A stretch of 64,000 bases of DNA from Nocardioides pocheonensis. GTDB lineage: Bacteria > Actinomycetota > Actinomycetes > Propionibacteriales > Nocardioidaceae. The notes beneath the pieces are model-generated. The model did not search any database. It saw nothing but the letters and a program-made list of their open reading frames with translations, and had not been told where the DNA came from. Location: positions 1 to 64,000 of the forward strand of contig NZ_RJSF01000005.1 in assembly GCF_003725535.1 (NCBI RefSeq), read 5' to 3'. Shown piece after piece: positions 48,108 to 56,681 of the stretch. The translations under genes were made by a program, and so were the position numbers. How positions within the stretch are numbered: the first letter of the stretch is position 1; the number at the start of each line of letters is the position of its first letter.

Positions 48108-48989
48108 TCAGCGCGTGGCCGGGCTCGGCTGCAGCCGGTCGACCGCGTCGACGACCGTGCGTGCCGCCACGTCGGCCGTCACGTGGCCCGGCGTCGCGAC
48201 GACGGTCCCCCGCTCAGCCGGGCGACCGGTCTTGCCGAGCGCACGACCGACCAGCGTGACCACCGCGTAGCCCAGCAGGATGCAGGCTGCGCCGCCCACC
48301 ACGTCGAGCAGGAAGTGGTTCGCGGTCGCCAGGACCACCAGGGCCTGCAGGGTCGGGTAGGCCACCGCGGCGATCCGCCAGCGGCGCCGGCCGAAGCCCC
48401 ACATCTGGATCCCGCACCACAGCGACCAGCCGAAGTGCAGCGAGGGCATCGCCGCGAACTGGTTGGTGGCGTCACCGAGGCCTCGGGGAGCGGAAGCGGC
48501 GTCGCCCCACCAGCCGGCGGCGGCGAAGTGCTGCATCACGTCGATCGTGCCGAGCTCGGGCATCAGGCGCGGCGGGGCCAGGGGCCAGTTCGCGTAGATC
48601 ACCAGCGCGATCGCCGAGCCGACCACCAGGGCCCAGTAGCCGCGCCAGTACCGCCAGCCACCGCGGCGGCGGGAGAGCACCAGGATGGTCGGGGTCATCA
48701 CGTAGTGCATCAGCGCGTAGAAGTAGCAGGCCGCGACCGCGAGCACGGGCACCGTGATGATCCAGTGGTCGAGGCTCAGCTCGAGGTGGCGGAAGACGAC
48801 GCCCTCGAGGTTCGCGATGTCGCGGGCGTGGGCCATCGCCTCGGCCCGGTCGTCGTCGCCACCGCCGGCGCGGACCGTGTTGTAGATGATCGCGAGGATC
48901 GACATCGCACCGAGCTCGATGACGGCACGTGAGAGCAGCACACGGCGGACGACTCCCGCCCTGCTCGTCGCGGCTCGCTCCTCGGCCAT
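48108..48989 (-). CDS. PAP2-superfamily membrane phosphatase/phosphotransferase
   Basis: A 293-residue membrane protein with about six transmembrane helices. The PAP2/inositolphosphotransferase signature is present: GDATNQFAAMPSLHFGWSLW (~195-214; SLHFGWS is the central motif) and ANHFLLDVVGG (~248-258), with an upstream variant of the KxxxxxxRP motif (PLAPPRLMPELG). Such proteins remove phosphate from, or transfer it between, lipid headgroups, possibly in inositol lipid metabolism. The ATG at 48989 is chosen, with a GTG two codons upstream as an alternative. It is divergent from the TetR gene, its likely regulator. Confidence 0.85.
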   Translation of the reverse strand: MAEERAATSRAGVVRRVLLSRAVIELGAMSILAIIYNTVRAGGGDDDRAEAMAHARDIANLEGVVFRHLELSLDHWIITVPVLAVAACYFYALMHYVMTPTILVLSRRRGGWRYWRGYWALVVGSAIALVIYANWPLAPPRLMPELGTIDVMQHFAAAGWWGDAASAPRGLGDATNQFAAMPSLHFGWSLWCGIQMWGFGRRRWRIAAVAYPTLQALVVLATANHFLLDVVGGAACILLGYAVVTLVGRALGKTGRPAERGTVVATPGHVTADVAARTVVDAVDRLQPSPATR

Positions 48990-49058
48990 GGACACCCCGT
49001 TGCCCGTCGTACGGTCTTCACACCGTGTTCGATCAGTGTTCGTGAGCGTACCCAACTG

Positions 49059-49068
49059 ACCGATCGGT
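49059..49068. promoter_or_regulatory. TetR-type operator palindrome
   Basis: ACCGATCGGT, a perfect 10-base palindrome inside TGACCGATCGGTAA, the usual core of TetR-family operators. It is 25 bases before the tetR start and 70 bases upstream of the PAP2 start, so it can control both divergent genes. Confidence 0.65.
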
Positions 49069-49092
49069 AAGCAACGAGTTATCGTATTCGCC

Positions 49093-49665
49093 GTGAGCAC
49101 CCCGACCGCCGTGGAGCCGCCCCGAACCCGGGAGCGGATCCTCGACGCCGCGCTCGCGCTGTTCGCGGAGAAGGGGTACGACGCGACCTCGATGCGCGAG
49201 ATCGCCGAGCAGCTCGGGATCACCAAGGCCGCGCTCTACTACCACTTCGACAGCAAGGCCGACATCGTGCGCGCGATGCTCGCCGACACCGAGCGACGCG
49301 TCGCCGAGCTCGCGGCCTGGGCGCAGCAGCAGCCCTGCACGCCCGATCTGAGCCGTCAGGTGCTCGCCCGCTGGAGCGACATCATGCAGGCGCGCGGCCT
49401 CGCGGCGTTCCGGTTCGTCGTCGCCAACCGCGCCGTGATCGACGAGCTCGGCCCCGAGCGACACGACGGCATGCATGCGTGCGTGGGCGATCTCTGCACC
49501 GCTCTGGTGCCCGCCTCGGCCTCCGTCGAGGACCAGCTCCGGATCCGGCTCGCGCTGATGTCGATCAACATGGCTGGTCTAGTCGGCACCGACATCGACG
49601 CCGACGAGTCCGACCTCCTCACCGCCGCCCGCCGCCTCGCCCTCGAGCTCCTCCCCGACGCCTGA
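49093..49665 (+). CDS. TetR-family transcriptional regulator
   Basis: A 190-residue TetR protein. The N-terminal DNA-binding domain is RERILDAALALFAEKGYDATSMREIAEQLGITKAALYYHFDSKADIV (in parts, ~13-59), with the helix-turn-helix at IAEQLGITKAALYYHF. The C-terminal helical ligand domain (~70-190) has no recognisable ligand motif. TATCGT lies 7 bases before the GTG at 49093, so it is probably leaderless. It is divergent from the PAP2 gene with an operator-like palindrome between them. Confidence 0.93.
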   Translation: MSTPTAVEPPRTRERILDAALALFAEKGYDATSMREIAEQLGITKAALYYHFDSKADIVRAMLADTERRVAELAAWAQQQPCTPDLSRQVLARWSDIMQARGLAAFRFVVANRAVIDELGPERHDGMHACVGDLCTALVPASASVEDQLRIRLALMSINMAGLVGTDIDADESDLLTAARRLALELLPDA

Positions 49666-49673
49666 CCCACTCG

Positions 49674-49853
49674 TTGAGTTGGGTGGAACCGCCCTTCGAG
49701 TTGGGCCTGAGCGCCCCACGAGTTGGGTGTTTCCGTCCTCCGCGTCAGCCCCGCGGGGTCCCTCGCGAACGCCGGCAGCTCCACGGGAGGACGGTTTCAC
49801 CCAACTCAAGGGACGGTTTCGCGCAACTCGACGGGCGGTATCCCCCAACTCGA
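49674..49853. repeat. Six-unit inverted repeat cluster (three direct, three inverted)
   Basis: Units of about 21 bases. Direct: 49674-49694, 49695-49716, 49717-49738, each with GAGTTGGG...CC(G)YCC (for example GAGTTGGGTGGAACCGCCC). Inverted: 49789-49809, 49810-49831, 49832-49853, each with GG(A/G)CGGT...CAACTC (for example GGACGGTTTCACCCAACTC). A 50-base spacer separates the two sets. The arrangement folds into a long imperfect stem between the convergent TetR and oxidoreductase genes. Confidence 0.8.
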
Positions 49854-49858
49854 CGGAG

Positions 49859-51487
49859 TCAGATCTCCTCGGGGACCATCTGGATCGCGCCGGAGGGGCA
49901 CTCGGAGACGCAGAGGCCGCAGCCCTTGCAGTAGTCGAGGTCGATCAGGTACTTCTCCCCCGGTTGGCCCAGCTTGATCACCGCGTTGTCCGGGCAGACG
50001 CCGTAGCAGTTGTCGCAGCTGAAGCAGTTGCCGCAGGACATGCACCGGCGGGCCTCGAAGAGCGCCGTGCCCTCGTCGAGCCCCTGCACGACCTCGTCGA
50101 ACGTCGACTCCCGGCGGGCCTTCTCCAGCACGGGGCGGTGCGTACGCGGGGCGTCGGAGTAGTACCACGTGTTCAAGGTGTCGTACGTCGCCAGGGCCGG
50201 TCGCGCGACGGGCTCGGGTGCCGCTCCGGAGAGCCAGGCGTCGATGCTGCGCGCGGCCCGCTTGCCGTGCCCGACCGCCACGGTCACCGACCGCTCGAAC
50301 GGCACCATGTCGCCGCCGGCGAAGATGCCCGGGTGCCCGGTCATCAGGTCCGGCCCGACCTGCACGACGCCGTCCTCGACGACCAGGCCGTCGACGCCCT
50401 CCAGCAGCGACAGGTCGGTGTCCTGCCCGAGCGCGAGGACCAGCGAGTCGGCGTCGAGCTCCTCAAGCTCGCCGGTCGGCTGCGGGAAGCCGGTCTCGTC
50501 GAGCTCCATCTTCTCCACGACGAGCTTGCCCTGGTCGACCTGCTTGATCGTGGTCAGCCACTTGAACAACACGCCCTCGTCCTCGGCCTCCATGAACTCC
50601 GACTCGTGGGCGGGCATCCGGTCCTTGTTGCGGCGGTAGACCACGATCGCCTCCGACGCGCCCAGGCGCTTGGCGGTGCGGGCGGCGTCCATCGCGGTGT
50701 TTCCGCCGCCGTAGACCGCGACCCGACGACCGAGCAGCGGCTGCTCACCCTCCTCCAGCCCGCGCAGCATCGAGACCGCGTCGAGGACGTGGGCGGCCGA
50801 CCCGGCCGGGATGTAGGCGCGCTTGCCGAGCTGTGCGCCGACCGCGAGGAACACGGCGTCGTACTGCTCGGCGAGCGCCGCGAGGTCGGTGACCTTGCTG
50901 TCCAGCTCCAGCGTCACCCCGAGGTCGAGGATCCGCTGGATCTCGGCGTCCAGGACGTCGCGCGAGAGCCGGTAGCGCGGGATGCCGAAGCGCATCATGC
51001 CGCCGGCCATCGGTCCGGCCTCCTTGATCGTGACCGTGTGGCCGCGTCGCGCGAGGTGGTACGCCGCGGACAGCCCGGAGGGCCCGGCCCCCACGACCAG
51101 CACGTGCCGGCCGGTCGCCGTCATGTCGACGGAGACCGTCCAGCCCTGGCGCAGGGCCTCGTCGCCGAGGAAACGCTCCACGGAGTTGATCCCGACCGCG
51201 TCGTCGAGCTGCGCCCGGTTGCAGGCGGTCTCGCACGGGTGGTAGCAGACCCGACCCATCACCGCGGGGAACGGGTTGTCGACCATGATCTGCCGCCAGG
51301 CACGCTCGTAGCCCGCGCCGCCCTCCTCGCCCTCGTAGAGCCAGGCCTGGACGTTCTCCCCCGCCGGGCAACCGTCGTTGCACGGCGGCATCCGGTTGAC
51401 GTACACCGCGCGCTCGGTCCGCCACGAGCCGGTCTTGTTGGCCCGGCTCGAGCCGATGTCCAGGGTGATGGCAAACGGTTTCTCCAT
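49859..51487 (-). CDS. GltD-like FAD/NAD(P)H oxidoreductase with N-terminal Fe-S domain and C-terminal 2[4Fe-4S] ferredoxin domain
   Basis: A 542-residue fused electron-transfer subunit. N-terminal Fer4_20-type cysteines: PPCNDGCPAGENV (~34-46) and CYHPCETACNRAQLDD (~80-95). Middle: FAD-binding VLVVGAGPSGLSAAYHLARRGHTVT (in parts, ~128-152), PMAGGMMRFGIPRYRL, and NAD(P)-binding VAVYGGGNTAMDAARTAKRLG (in parts, ~253-273). C-terminal ferredoxin: CMSCGNCFSCDNCYGVCPDNA and CKGCGLCVSECPSGA (~480-535). It probably shuttles electrons between the 2-oxoacid oxidoreductase encoded just upstream and NAD(P)H. Its ATG shares one base with the beta-subunit stop (TGATG). Confidence 0.9.
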   Translation of the reverse strand: MEKPFAITLDIGSSRANKTGSWRTERAVYVNRMPPCNDGCPAGENVQAWLYEGEEGGAGYERAWRQIMVDNPFPAVMGRVCYHPCETACNRAQLDDAVGINSVERFLGDEALRQGWTVSVDMTATGRHVLVVGAGPSGLSAAYHLARRGHTVTIKEAGPMAGGMMRFGIPRYRLSRDVLDAEIQRILDLGVTLELDSKVTDLAALAEQYDAVFLAVGAQLGKRAYIPAGSAAHVLDAVSMLRGLEEGEQPLLGRRVAVYGGGNTAMDAARTAKRLGASEAIVVYRRNKDRMPAHESEFMEAEDEGVLFKWLTTIKQVDQGKLVVEKMELDETGFPQPTGELEELDADSLVLALGQDTDLSLLEGVDGLVVEDGVVQVGPDLMTGHPGIFAGGDMVPFERSVTVAVGHGKRAARSIDAWLSGAAPEPVARPALATYDTLNTWYYSDAPRTHRPVLEKARRESTFDEVVQGLDEGTALFEARRCMSCGNCFSCDNCYGVCPDNAVIKLGQPGEKYLIDLDYCKGCGLCVSECPSGAIQMVPEEI

Positions 51488-52491
51488 CAGAGCTCGCCTC
51501 CCAGCAGGCCGTAGCGGGCGATGTTCCGGTCGGCCTCCTCCTGGAGCCGGGCCACGATGTCCGGCCTGCCGGCGGCCCCGTTCGCGAAGAGGTGGGCGTA
51601 GCGCTTCTGCAGCCGCAGGTAGTCCTCCACGGGCACCTGACGCCGGATCTTCGAGACCGCGGTGACCTCGCCGCGCTCACCCTCGAAGACCGGGAAGATC
51701 CCACTCTCCTTGGCCAGGCGCGCCACCCGGATCGTGTCGGCGGAGTTCGCGCCCCAGCCGAGCGGGCACGGCACGAGCACGTGCAGGTAGCGAGCGCCCC
51801 GGAACGTCATCGCCTTCTCCACCTTGGCCTCGAGGTCGTGCAGGTCGGCGACGGTCGCCGTGGCGACGTACGGGATCTCGTGGGCCATCGCGATCCGCGG
51901 CACGTTCTTGCCCTGGCCGAACACGTTGCCCGCCTCCGGCCCGATCGCCTTCGTGTTCGCGGTGCGCGCGGCGGGCGGGGTCGCGCTGGACCGCTGCACG
52001 CCGGTGTTCATGTAGCCCTGGTTGTCGTAGCAGACGAACAGCACGTCGTCATTGCGCTCGAACATGCCCGACAGGCAGCCGAAGCCGATGTCGACGGTGC
52101 CGCCGTCACCGGCCTGCCCGACCACGCGGATGTCCTCGCGCCCCTTGGCCTTGAGCGCCGCGGCGACGCCCGCGGCGACGGCCGGGCCGTTGCCGAACAG
52201 CGAGTGCAGCCAGGGCAGCTGCCACGACGACTCCGGGTACGGCGTGGAGAACACCTCCAGGCAACCGGTGGAGTTCACCGCCACCATGTTGCCGCCGGTG
52301 GCACGCATCGCGGCGTCGAGCACGTAGCGGGCGCCGAGCGCCTCGCCGCAGCCCTGGCAGGCCCGGTGACCGGAGGTGAGCGTGTTCGAGCGGCCCATCC
52401 GTGCCTGCGCCGTGCGGTGCTCGGGGTCGAGCAGGCGGTTGCCGACGACCGAGGTGCCGACCTGGTAGAGCTTGATCTCCTGGAACGCCAT
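51487..52491 (-). CDS. 2-oxoacid:acceptor oxidoreductase beta subunit (TPP-binding)
   Basis: A 334-residue beta subunit that binds thiamine diphosphate. Seen: GHRACQGCGEALGARYVLDAA (in parts, Fe-S-type CxxC), VNSTGCLEVFSTPYPESSW, HSLFGNGPAVAAGVAAALK, the TPP motif GQAGDGGTVDIGFGCLSGMFERNDDVLFVCYDNQGYMNTGVQRS (in parts; GDG...N), and SSATPPAART. The enzyme type oxidatively decarboxylates pyruvate or another 2-oxoacid to acyl-CoA, reducing ferredoxin or a flavoprotein. GAGGAGGACGAG precedes the ATG at 52491. The order gamma-alpha-beta-flavoprotein suggests one complex. The substrate is not deducible. Confidence 0.92.
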   Translation of the reverse strand: MAFQEIKLYQVGTSVVGNRLLDPEHRTAQARMGRSNTLTSGHRACQGCGEALGARYVLDAAMRATGGNMVAVNSTGCLEVFSTPYPESSWQLPWLHSLFGNGPAVAAGVAAALKAKGREDIRVVGQAGDGGTVDIGFGCLSGMFERNDDVLFVCYDNQGYMNTGVQRSSATPPAARTANTKAIGPEAGNVFGQGKNVPRIAMAHEIPYVATATVADLHDLEAKVEKAMTFRGARYLHVLVPCPLGWGANSADTIRVARLAKESGIFPVFEGERGEVTAVSKIRRQVPVEDYLRLQKRYAHLFANGAAGRPDIVARLQEEADRNIARYGLLGGEL

Positions 52492-52501
52492 CTCGTCCTC
52501 C

Positions 52502-53761
52502 TCAGACCGACCCGGAGGCGACGACGCCGAGATCGCGCAGCATGTTCTCGGCGTGGGGTCCGCTGCGCCTGCCCTGCCCGGCGCGGGCGAGCTCGCGCTC
52601 GACGAGTGCCACGTCGAGGTCCAGGAAGTGCAGCCGCCGGGGGTCCAGCCGCGCCTCGACCACGTCGGCGAACAGCCCGTGCAGCGAGGCCTGCGTGATC
52701 GGCCGGCCACCGAGGCCGGCGACCACGTTGTACACCTCGGTCGGCAGGCCGCTCAGCGCGAGCCGGGTGTTCTGCCCCACGATGCCGCCGGCTCCGACCG
52801 CGAACGCCTTCTCGACGACCACCACCCGCTTCGCACCGCTCAGCGCCTCGCGGACCTCCTCGAGCGGCCACGGCCGGAAGCACGAGATCGCGAGGGCGCC
52901 GAAGCGCACGCCTTCCTCACGCATGGCGTCGACGACCTCCTCGACGGTCCCGAGCACCGAGCCGAGCGCGACCACGACCGTCTCGGCGTCGTCGAGCCGG
53001 TAGGGACGCACGAGGCCGCCCGAGTCACGGCCGAACGTGGCCGCGAAGTCCTCGGAGATCCGCGGGATCTCGTCGAGCGCGGCGACCTGCTTGGCGTGCA
53101 TCAGGTACTTGACCTCCGCGAACGCCTCCGGGCCGACCATCGCGCCGATCGTGACCGGGTCGCGCGGGTCGAGCGACTGCTGCGGGACGAAGGGCGGCAG
53201 GAACGCGTCGACCTGCTCCTGGCTCGGCAGGTCGACCGCCTCGAAGGCGTGCGTCAGCACGAAGCCGTCCATGCAGACCATGACCGGCACCGACAGCGTC
53301 TCGGCGAGGCGGAACGCCTGGATGTGCAGCTCGACGGCCTCCTGGTTGGAGCGGGCGAACAGCTGGATCCACCCCGAGTCACGCATCGACATCGAGTCGG
53401 AGTGGTCGTTCCAGATGTTGATCGGTGCTCCGATCGCGCGGTTGGCCACCGTCATCACGATCGGCAGCCCCAGGCCCGAGGCGTTGAACAGCGCCTCGGC
53501 CATGAACAGCAGGCCCTGCGAGGACGTCGCGGTGTAGCTGCGCGCACCGGCGCCCGACGAGCCGATGCACGCCGACAGGGCGCCGAACTCCGACTCGACC
53601 ATCAAGTACTCGCAACCGGCCAGCTCGCCGGTCCGGACGCGGTCCGAGAGCGCCTCGACGATGTGCGTCTGTGGGGAGATCGGGTACGCCGAGATCACCT
53701 CGGGCCGGCACAGCTGCACGGCCGTGGCGACGGCCTGCGATCCCTCGATCTGCCTGAGCAT
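52502..53761 (-). CDS. 2-oxoacid:acceptor oxidoreductase alpha subunit
   Basis: A 419-residue alpha subunit of the POR family: QLCRPEVISAYPISPQTHIVEALSDRV (in parts, ~16-44), YLMVESEFGALSACIGSSGAGARSYTATSSQGLLFMAEALF (in parts), NRAIGAPINIWNDHSDSMSMRDSGWIQLFARSNQEAVELHIQAFRLAE (in parts), and PVTIGAMVGPEAFAEVKYLMHAK with KAFAVGAGGIVGQNTRLAL at ~320-338. Free-standing alpha and gamma genes distinguish it from the mycobacterial KorA type, in which gamma and alpha are fused. Its ATG shares a base with the gamma stop. Confidence 0.92.
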   Translation of the reverse strand: MLRQIEGSQAVATAVQLCRPEVISAYPISPQTHIVEALSDRVRTGELAGCEYLMVESEFGALSACIGSSGAGARSYTATSSQGLLFMAEALFNASGLGLPIVMTVANRAIGAPINIWNDHSDSMSMRDSGWIQLFARSNQEAVELHIQAFRLAETLSVPVMVCMDGFVLTHAFEAVDLPSQEQVDAFLPPFVPQQSLDPRDPVTIGAMVGPEAFAEVKYLMHAKQVAALDEIPRISEDFAATFGRDSGGLVRPYRLDDAETVVVALGSVLGTVEEVVDAMREEGVRFGALAISCFRPWPLEEVREALSGAKRVVVVEKAFAVGAGGIVGQNTRLALSGLPTEVYNVVAGLGGRPITQASLHGLFADVVEARLDPRRLHFLDLDVALVERELARAGQGRRSGPHAENMLRDLGVVASGSV

Positions 53762-54348
53762 CAGCGCACCTCCGCCGCGCGTGCGCCGGCCGAGGCCAGC
53801 ACGTGGTCGAACGCCGCTTCGGCGGCCTTGACGTTGCCCGCGCCGACGGCTCCGGCGAACCGGTCGAGGATCGCCTTGGTCACCGCGGTCAGGCTGACCT
53901 CGCCGGTGAGGGCGGCGAACCCCCCGAGCAGCGCCGCGTTGGGCAGCGGCCGGCCGAGGTGCTCGCGGGCGAGCTCGGTGGCGGGCACGGTCGCGACCCG
54001 GCGTACGTCGAACGCGCCGGCGAGCTCGGCGATGCCGAGGTCGGCCAGCGACCGGGAGGTGTTCACCAGCAGGAAGCCGTCCGGCTTGAGTCCGGCGAAC
54101 AGGTTGACCTGGTGGAGCAGCGTCGGGTCCTGCACGATCAGCGCGTCCGGGTGGGAGATCGGCTCGCGCAGCCGGATCGGCCGGTCGTCGATGCGGCAGA
54201 ACGATACGACCGGTGCACCTGTCCGTTCCGAGCCGAAGGTCGGGAACGCCTGGGCATGTCGGCCCTCGTCGAACGCTGCCACCGAGAGCATCTCGGCGGC
54301 CGTGACGGCACCCTGGCCGCCTCGCCCGTGGATCCGTACTGCGAACAT
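53761..54348 (-). CDS. 2-oxoacid:acceptor oxidoreductase gamma subunit
   Basis: A 195-residue gamma subunit: FAVRIHGRGGQGAVTAAEMLSVAAFDEGRHAQAFPTFGSERTGAPVVSFCRIDDRPI (in parts), then VQDPTLLHQVNLFAGLKPDGFLLVNTSR and LPNAALLGGFAALTG. The IHGRGGQG motif is diagnostic. It is the first gene of the minus-strand operon; GGCGAGGAGGGCGG precedes the ATG at 54348. It would hold the CoA-binding domain of the complex. Confidence 0.93.
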   Translation of the reverse strand: MFAVRIHGRGGQGAVTAAEMLSVAAFDEGRHAQAFPTFGSERTGAPVVSFCRIDDRPIRLREPISHPDALIVQDPTLLHQVNLFAGLKPDGFLLVNTSRSLADLGIAELAGAFDVRRVATVPATELAREHLGRPLPNAALLGGFAALTGEVSLTAVTKAILDRFAGAVGAGNVKAAEAAFDHVLASAGARAAEVR

Positions 54349-54453
54349 CCGCCCTCCTCGCCTTCACTTGGAGGCTAGGTGGCGAGGGTGGGGCTGATCA
54401 GGGCCAAAGGCCCCCGGCCGGAGGGCCGAACGACGTCAGGCCGGGGCGCGCGG

Positions 54454-56601
54454 TCAGTCGGCCCCGACGAGCTCGCGCTCGGCTTCGGGTTCTTCGCGGT
54501 GCGGGTGCGAGATCTCGACACGCAGGAGCCGGGCCACCCAGTCCGGGAGGTACCAGTTCCAGCTCCCGAACAGGGACACGAGAGACGGCACCAGCAGGGA
54601 GCGCACCACGGTCGCGTCGAGCAGGATGCCGAAGCCGAGGGCCGTCGCCATCACCTTCAGGTCCGTGCCCGGCCCGGTTGCCAGCGCGGCGAACGCCAGG
54701 AACAGGATCAGCGCGGCGCTGGTCACCAGCCGGCCCGTGCGGCCGATCCCTTCGATGACGGCGTCGTTGGTCGAGCGGCCCTCGTCGTACTCCTCGCGGA
54801 CCCGGGCCAGGATGAAGACCTCGTAGTCCATGGACAGCCCGAACAGGAACGCGAACACCATCAACGGGATCCAGAACGTCACGGCACCCGTCTCCTGGAT
54901 GCCGAAGAGGGCGTCGGAGCCGTGGCCCTTCTGCCAGAACAGCACCATGGCGCCGTACACGGCCGTCATCGAGACCAGGTTGAGGATCACCGCCTTGAAG
55001 GGCAGCAGCAGCGACCGGAATGCGCGGACCAGCAGCACGAAGGTGAGCAGCGCGATGATGCTCAGCATCAGCGGGAAGTTGCCGTAGACGGCGTGCAGGA
55101 AGTCGACCTGGGCAGTGCCGAGTCCGGCGACGCCCAGCACACCGGGGGTCCTGTCCGCGACCTCCTTGACGCGCTTGACCACCTCCACGCTCGTCGAGTT
55201 CACGGTCTCCTCGTGCGGCACCAGCACGATCACGGTCCGTCCGTCGGCGGAGCTGGAGGGCGCATCGGACACCAGCGCGGCGTCGACGCCGTCCACGGCG
55301 CCCAGTGCGTCGGCCACGGCGGCGGCCTTGTCCTTCTGCGCGATGACCTCGATCGGCGTCAGGACTCCGGTGGAGATGCCGCCGTCCTCGAGGGTGTGCA
55401 GCGCCGTGACCGCCGGGCCGGACTTGGCCAGGGAGTCGGAGGACGGTGCGCCGATCTTGATGCCGAGGAACGCCGCGAACAGCACGCCCAGGAGCAGGAA
55501 CGCGGCACCTGCCGCGACCCAGCGGTGGCGTACGACGAGACGCGCCCAACTGGTCCAGCCGCGGCTCGCGACGTGCTCGTGGCGGATCTTCGGCCAGTCG
55601 ACGCGGGGACCGATGCCGCCGAGGATCGCGGGAGTCAGGGAAAGCGTGACCAGCACGCTGGCGAACGGAATCAGCGCCCCGCCCATGCCGATGCTGCGCA
55701 TGAACGGGACCGGGAGCACGATCAGCGCGAGCAGGCCGATCGCCACGGTCAGTCCGCTGAACAGGACGGCGTGCCCGGCGGTCTCCATCGCGGCGACGAC
55801 CGCGTCGTGGTTGTCCTTGCCGTGGTCGCGCTCCTCGCGCCACCGGGTGACGAGGAGCAGCGAGTAGTCGATCGCGACGCCCAGCCCGACCAGCGCGACC
55901 AGGAACTGCACGATGAACGAGACGTCGGTGAGATAGGTGAGCGGAAGCAGCATCAGGAACGTCGACAGGATCGCCACCGCTGCCACGACCAGGGGCAGGA
56001 ACGCCAGCAGCGAGGCGAACACGAACAGCAGCACGAGCAGCGCGCCGCCGGCGCCCAGCAGCGTCTCCGCCAGGACCCCCGGACCGGTCGCGTCGTCGCC
56101 GAGGGCAAGCGCATCGACGCCGGTGACCCCGATCGTCGCACCGGCGGGCTTGACCGCGTCCGCAGCCTTGCGGATCGGCTCGGTCGGCGGCTTGGCGGTC
56201 TGGCTCTGGGGGAACGGGTAGAACACCATCGCGTACGCCGTGCGGTCGTCGTCGGTCCGGAAGGCCTTGTCACCGGTGTTCGCCTCGTCGATGACCCGGA
56301 CGTTCGGCACCCCGGCTCCGACCGCGTCGAAGGTCTTGGCGATCGCGTCCTCGCTGCCGGTGACGGTCTGGCCGGCCGGCACCGTGACGGTCACCAGCAT
56401 CGGGGTGGTGTTGCCGCCGTTGTGGACCGCCGCGATGATCTTGCCGGCCGCTTCGGTGCCCGGCTGTCCCGGGAGCGAGAAGTCGACGGTCATCCGGTTG
56501 CTGGTGGCGCCCGACGTGACGCCGCCGGCGACCATCATCACCACCCAGAAGATCATCACCCAGCGGCGATGCCGCAGTACGAACTCGGCCCATGTGCGCA
56601 T
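54454..56601 (-). CDS. MMPL-family RND transporter
   Basis: A 715-residue inner-membrane transporter of the MmpL/RND class: one N-terminal helix (~13-31), a first porter domain (~40-160), then helices ~170-330 with FLVALVGLGVAIDYSLLLVTRWREE (in parts; the D-Y proton-relay motif), a second porter domain (~385-500), and helices ~510-690 with FLFGLSMDYEVFILARVREEYDEG (in parts). Such proteins export lipids or drugs using the proton gradient. GGGACGGGAGCATTCGG lies before the ATG at 56601; a TACGCT -10-like hexamer lies at 56645-56640. No accessory gene is next to it. Confidence 0.92.
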   Translation of the reverse strand: MRTWAEFVLRHRRWVMIFWVVMMVAGGVTSGATSNRMTVDFSLPGQPGTEAAGKIIAAVHNGGNTTPMLVTVTVPAGQTVTGSEDAIAKTFDAVGAGVPNVRVIDEANTGDKAFRTDDDRTAYAMVFYPFPQSQTAKPPTEPIRKAADAVKPAGATIGVTGVDALALGDDATGPGVLAETLLGAGGALLVLLFVFASLLAFLPLVVAAVAILSTFLMLLPLTYLTDVSFIVQFLVALVGLGVAIDYSLLLVTRWREERDHGKDNHDAVVAAMETAGHAVLFSGLTVAIGLLALIVLPVPFMRSIGMGGALIPFASVLVTLSLTPAILGGIGPRVDWPKIRHEHVASRGWTSWARLVVRHRWVAAGAAFLLLGVLFAAFLGIKIGAPSSDSLAKSGPAVTALHTLEDGGISTGVLTPIEVIAQKDKAAAVADALGAVDGVDAALVSDAPSSSADGRTVIVLVPHEETVNSTSVEVVKRVKEVADRTPGVLGVAGLGTAQVDFLHAVYGNFPLMLSIIALLTFVLLVRAFRSLLLPFKAVILNLVSMTAVYGAMVLFWQKGHGSDALFGIQETGAVTFWIPLMVFAFLFGLSMDYEVFILARVREEYDEGRSTNDAVIEGIGRTGRLVTSAALILFLAFAALATGPGTDLKVMATALGFGILLDATVVRSLLVPSLVSLFGSWNWYLPDWVARLLRVEISHPHREEPEAERELVGAD

Positions 56602-56681
56602 CCGAATGCTCCCGTCCCCGCGGCGAGGTGCCTGGTCGGAGCGTAGCCAGATGCGCGCGTCAGCGACACTTCATTCGGCGC

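Noticed and set aside
49674-49853. Short regularly spaced repeats, considered as a CRISPR array
   Set aside because: The units are adjacent without unique spacers and change orientation; no cas gene is near.
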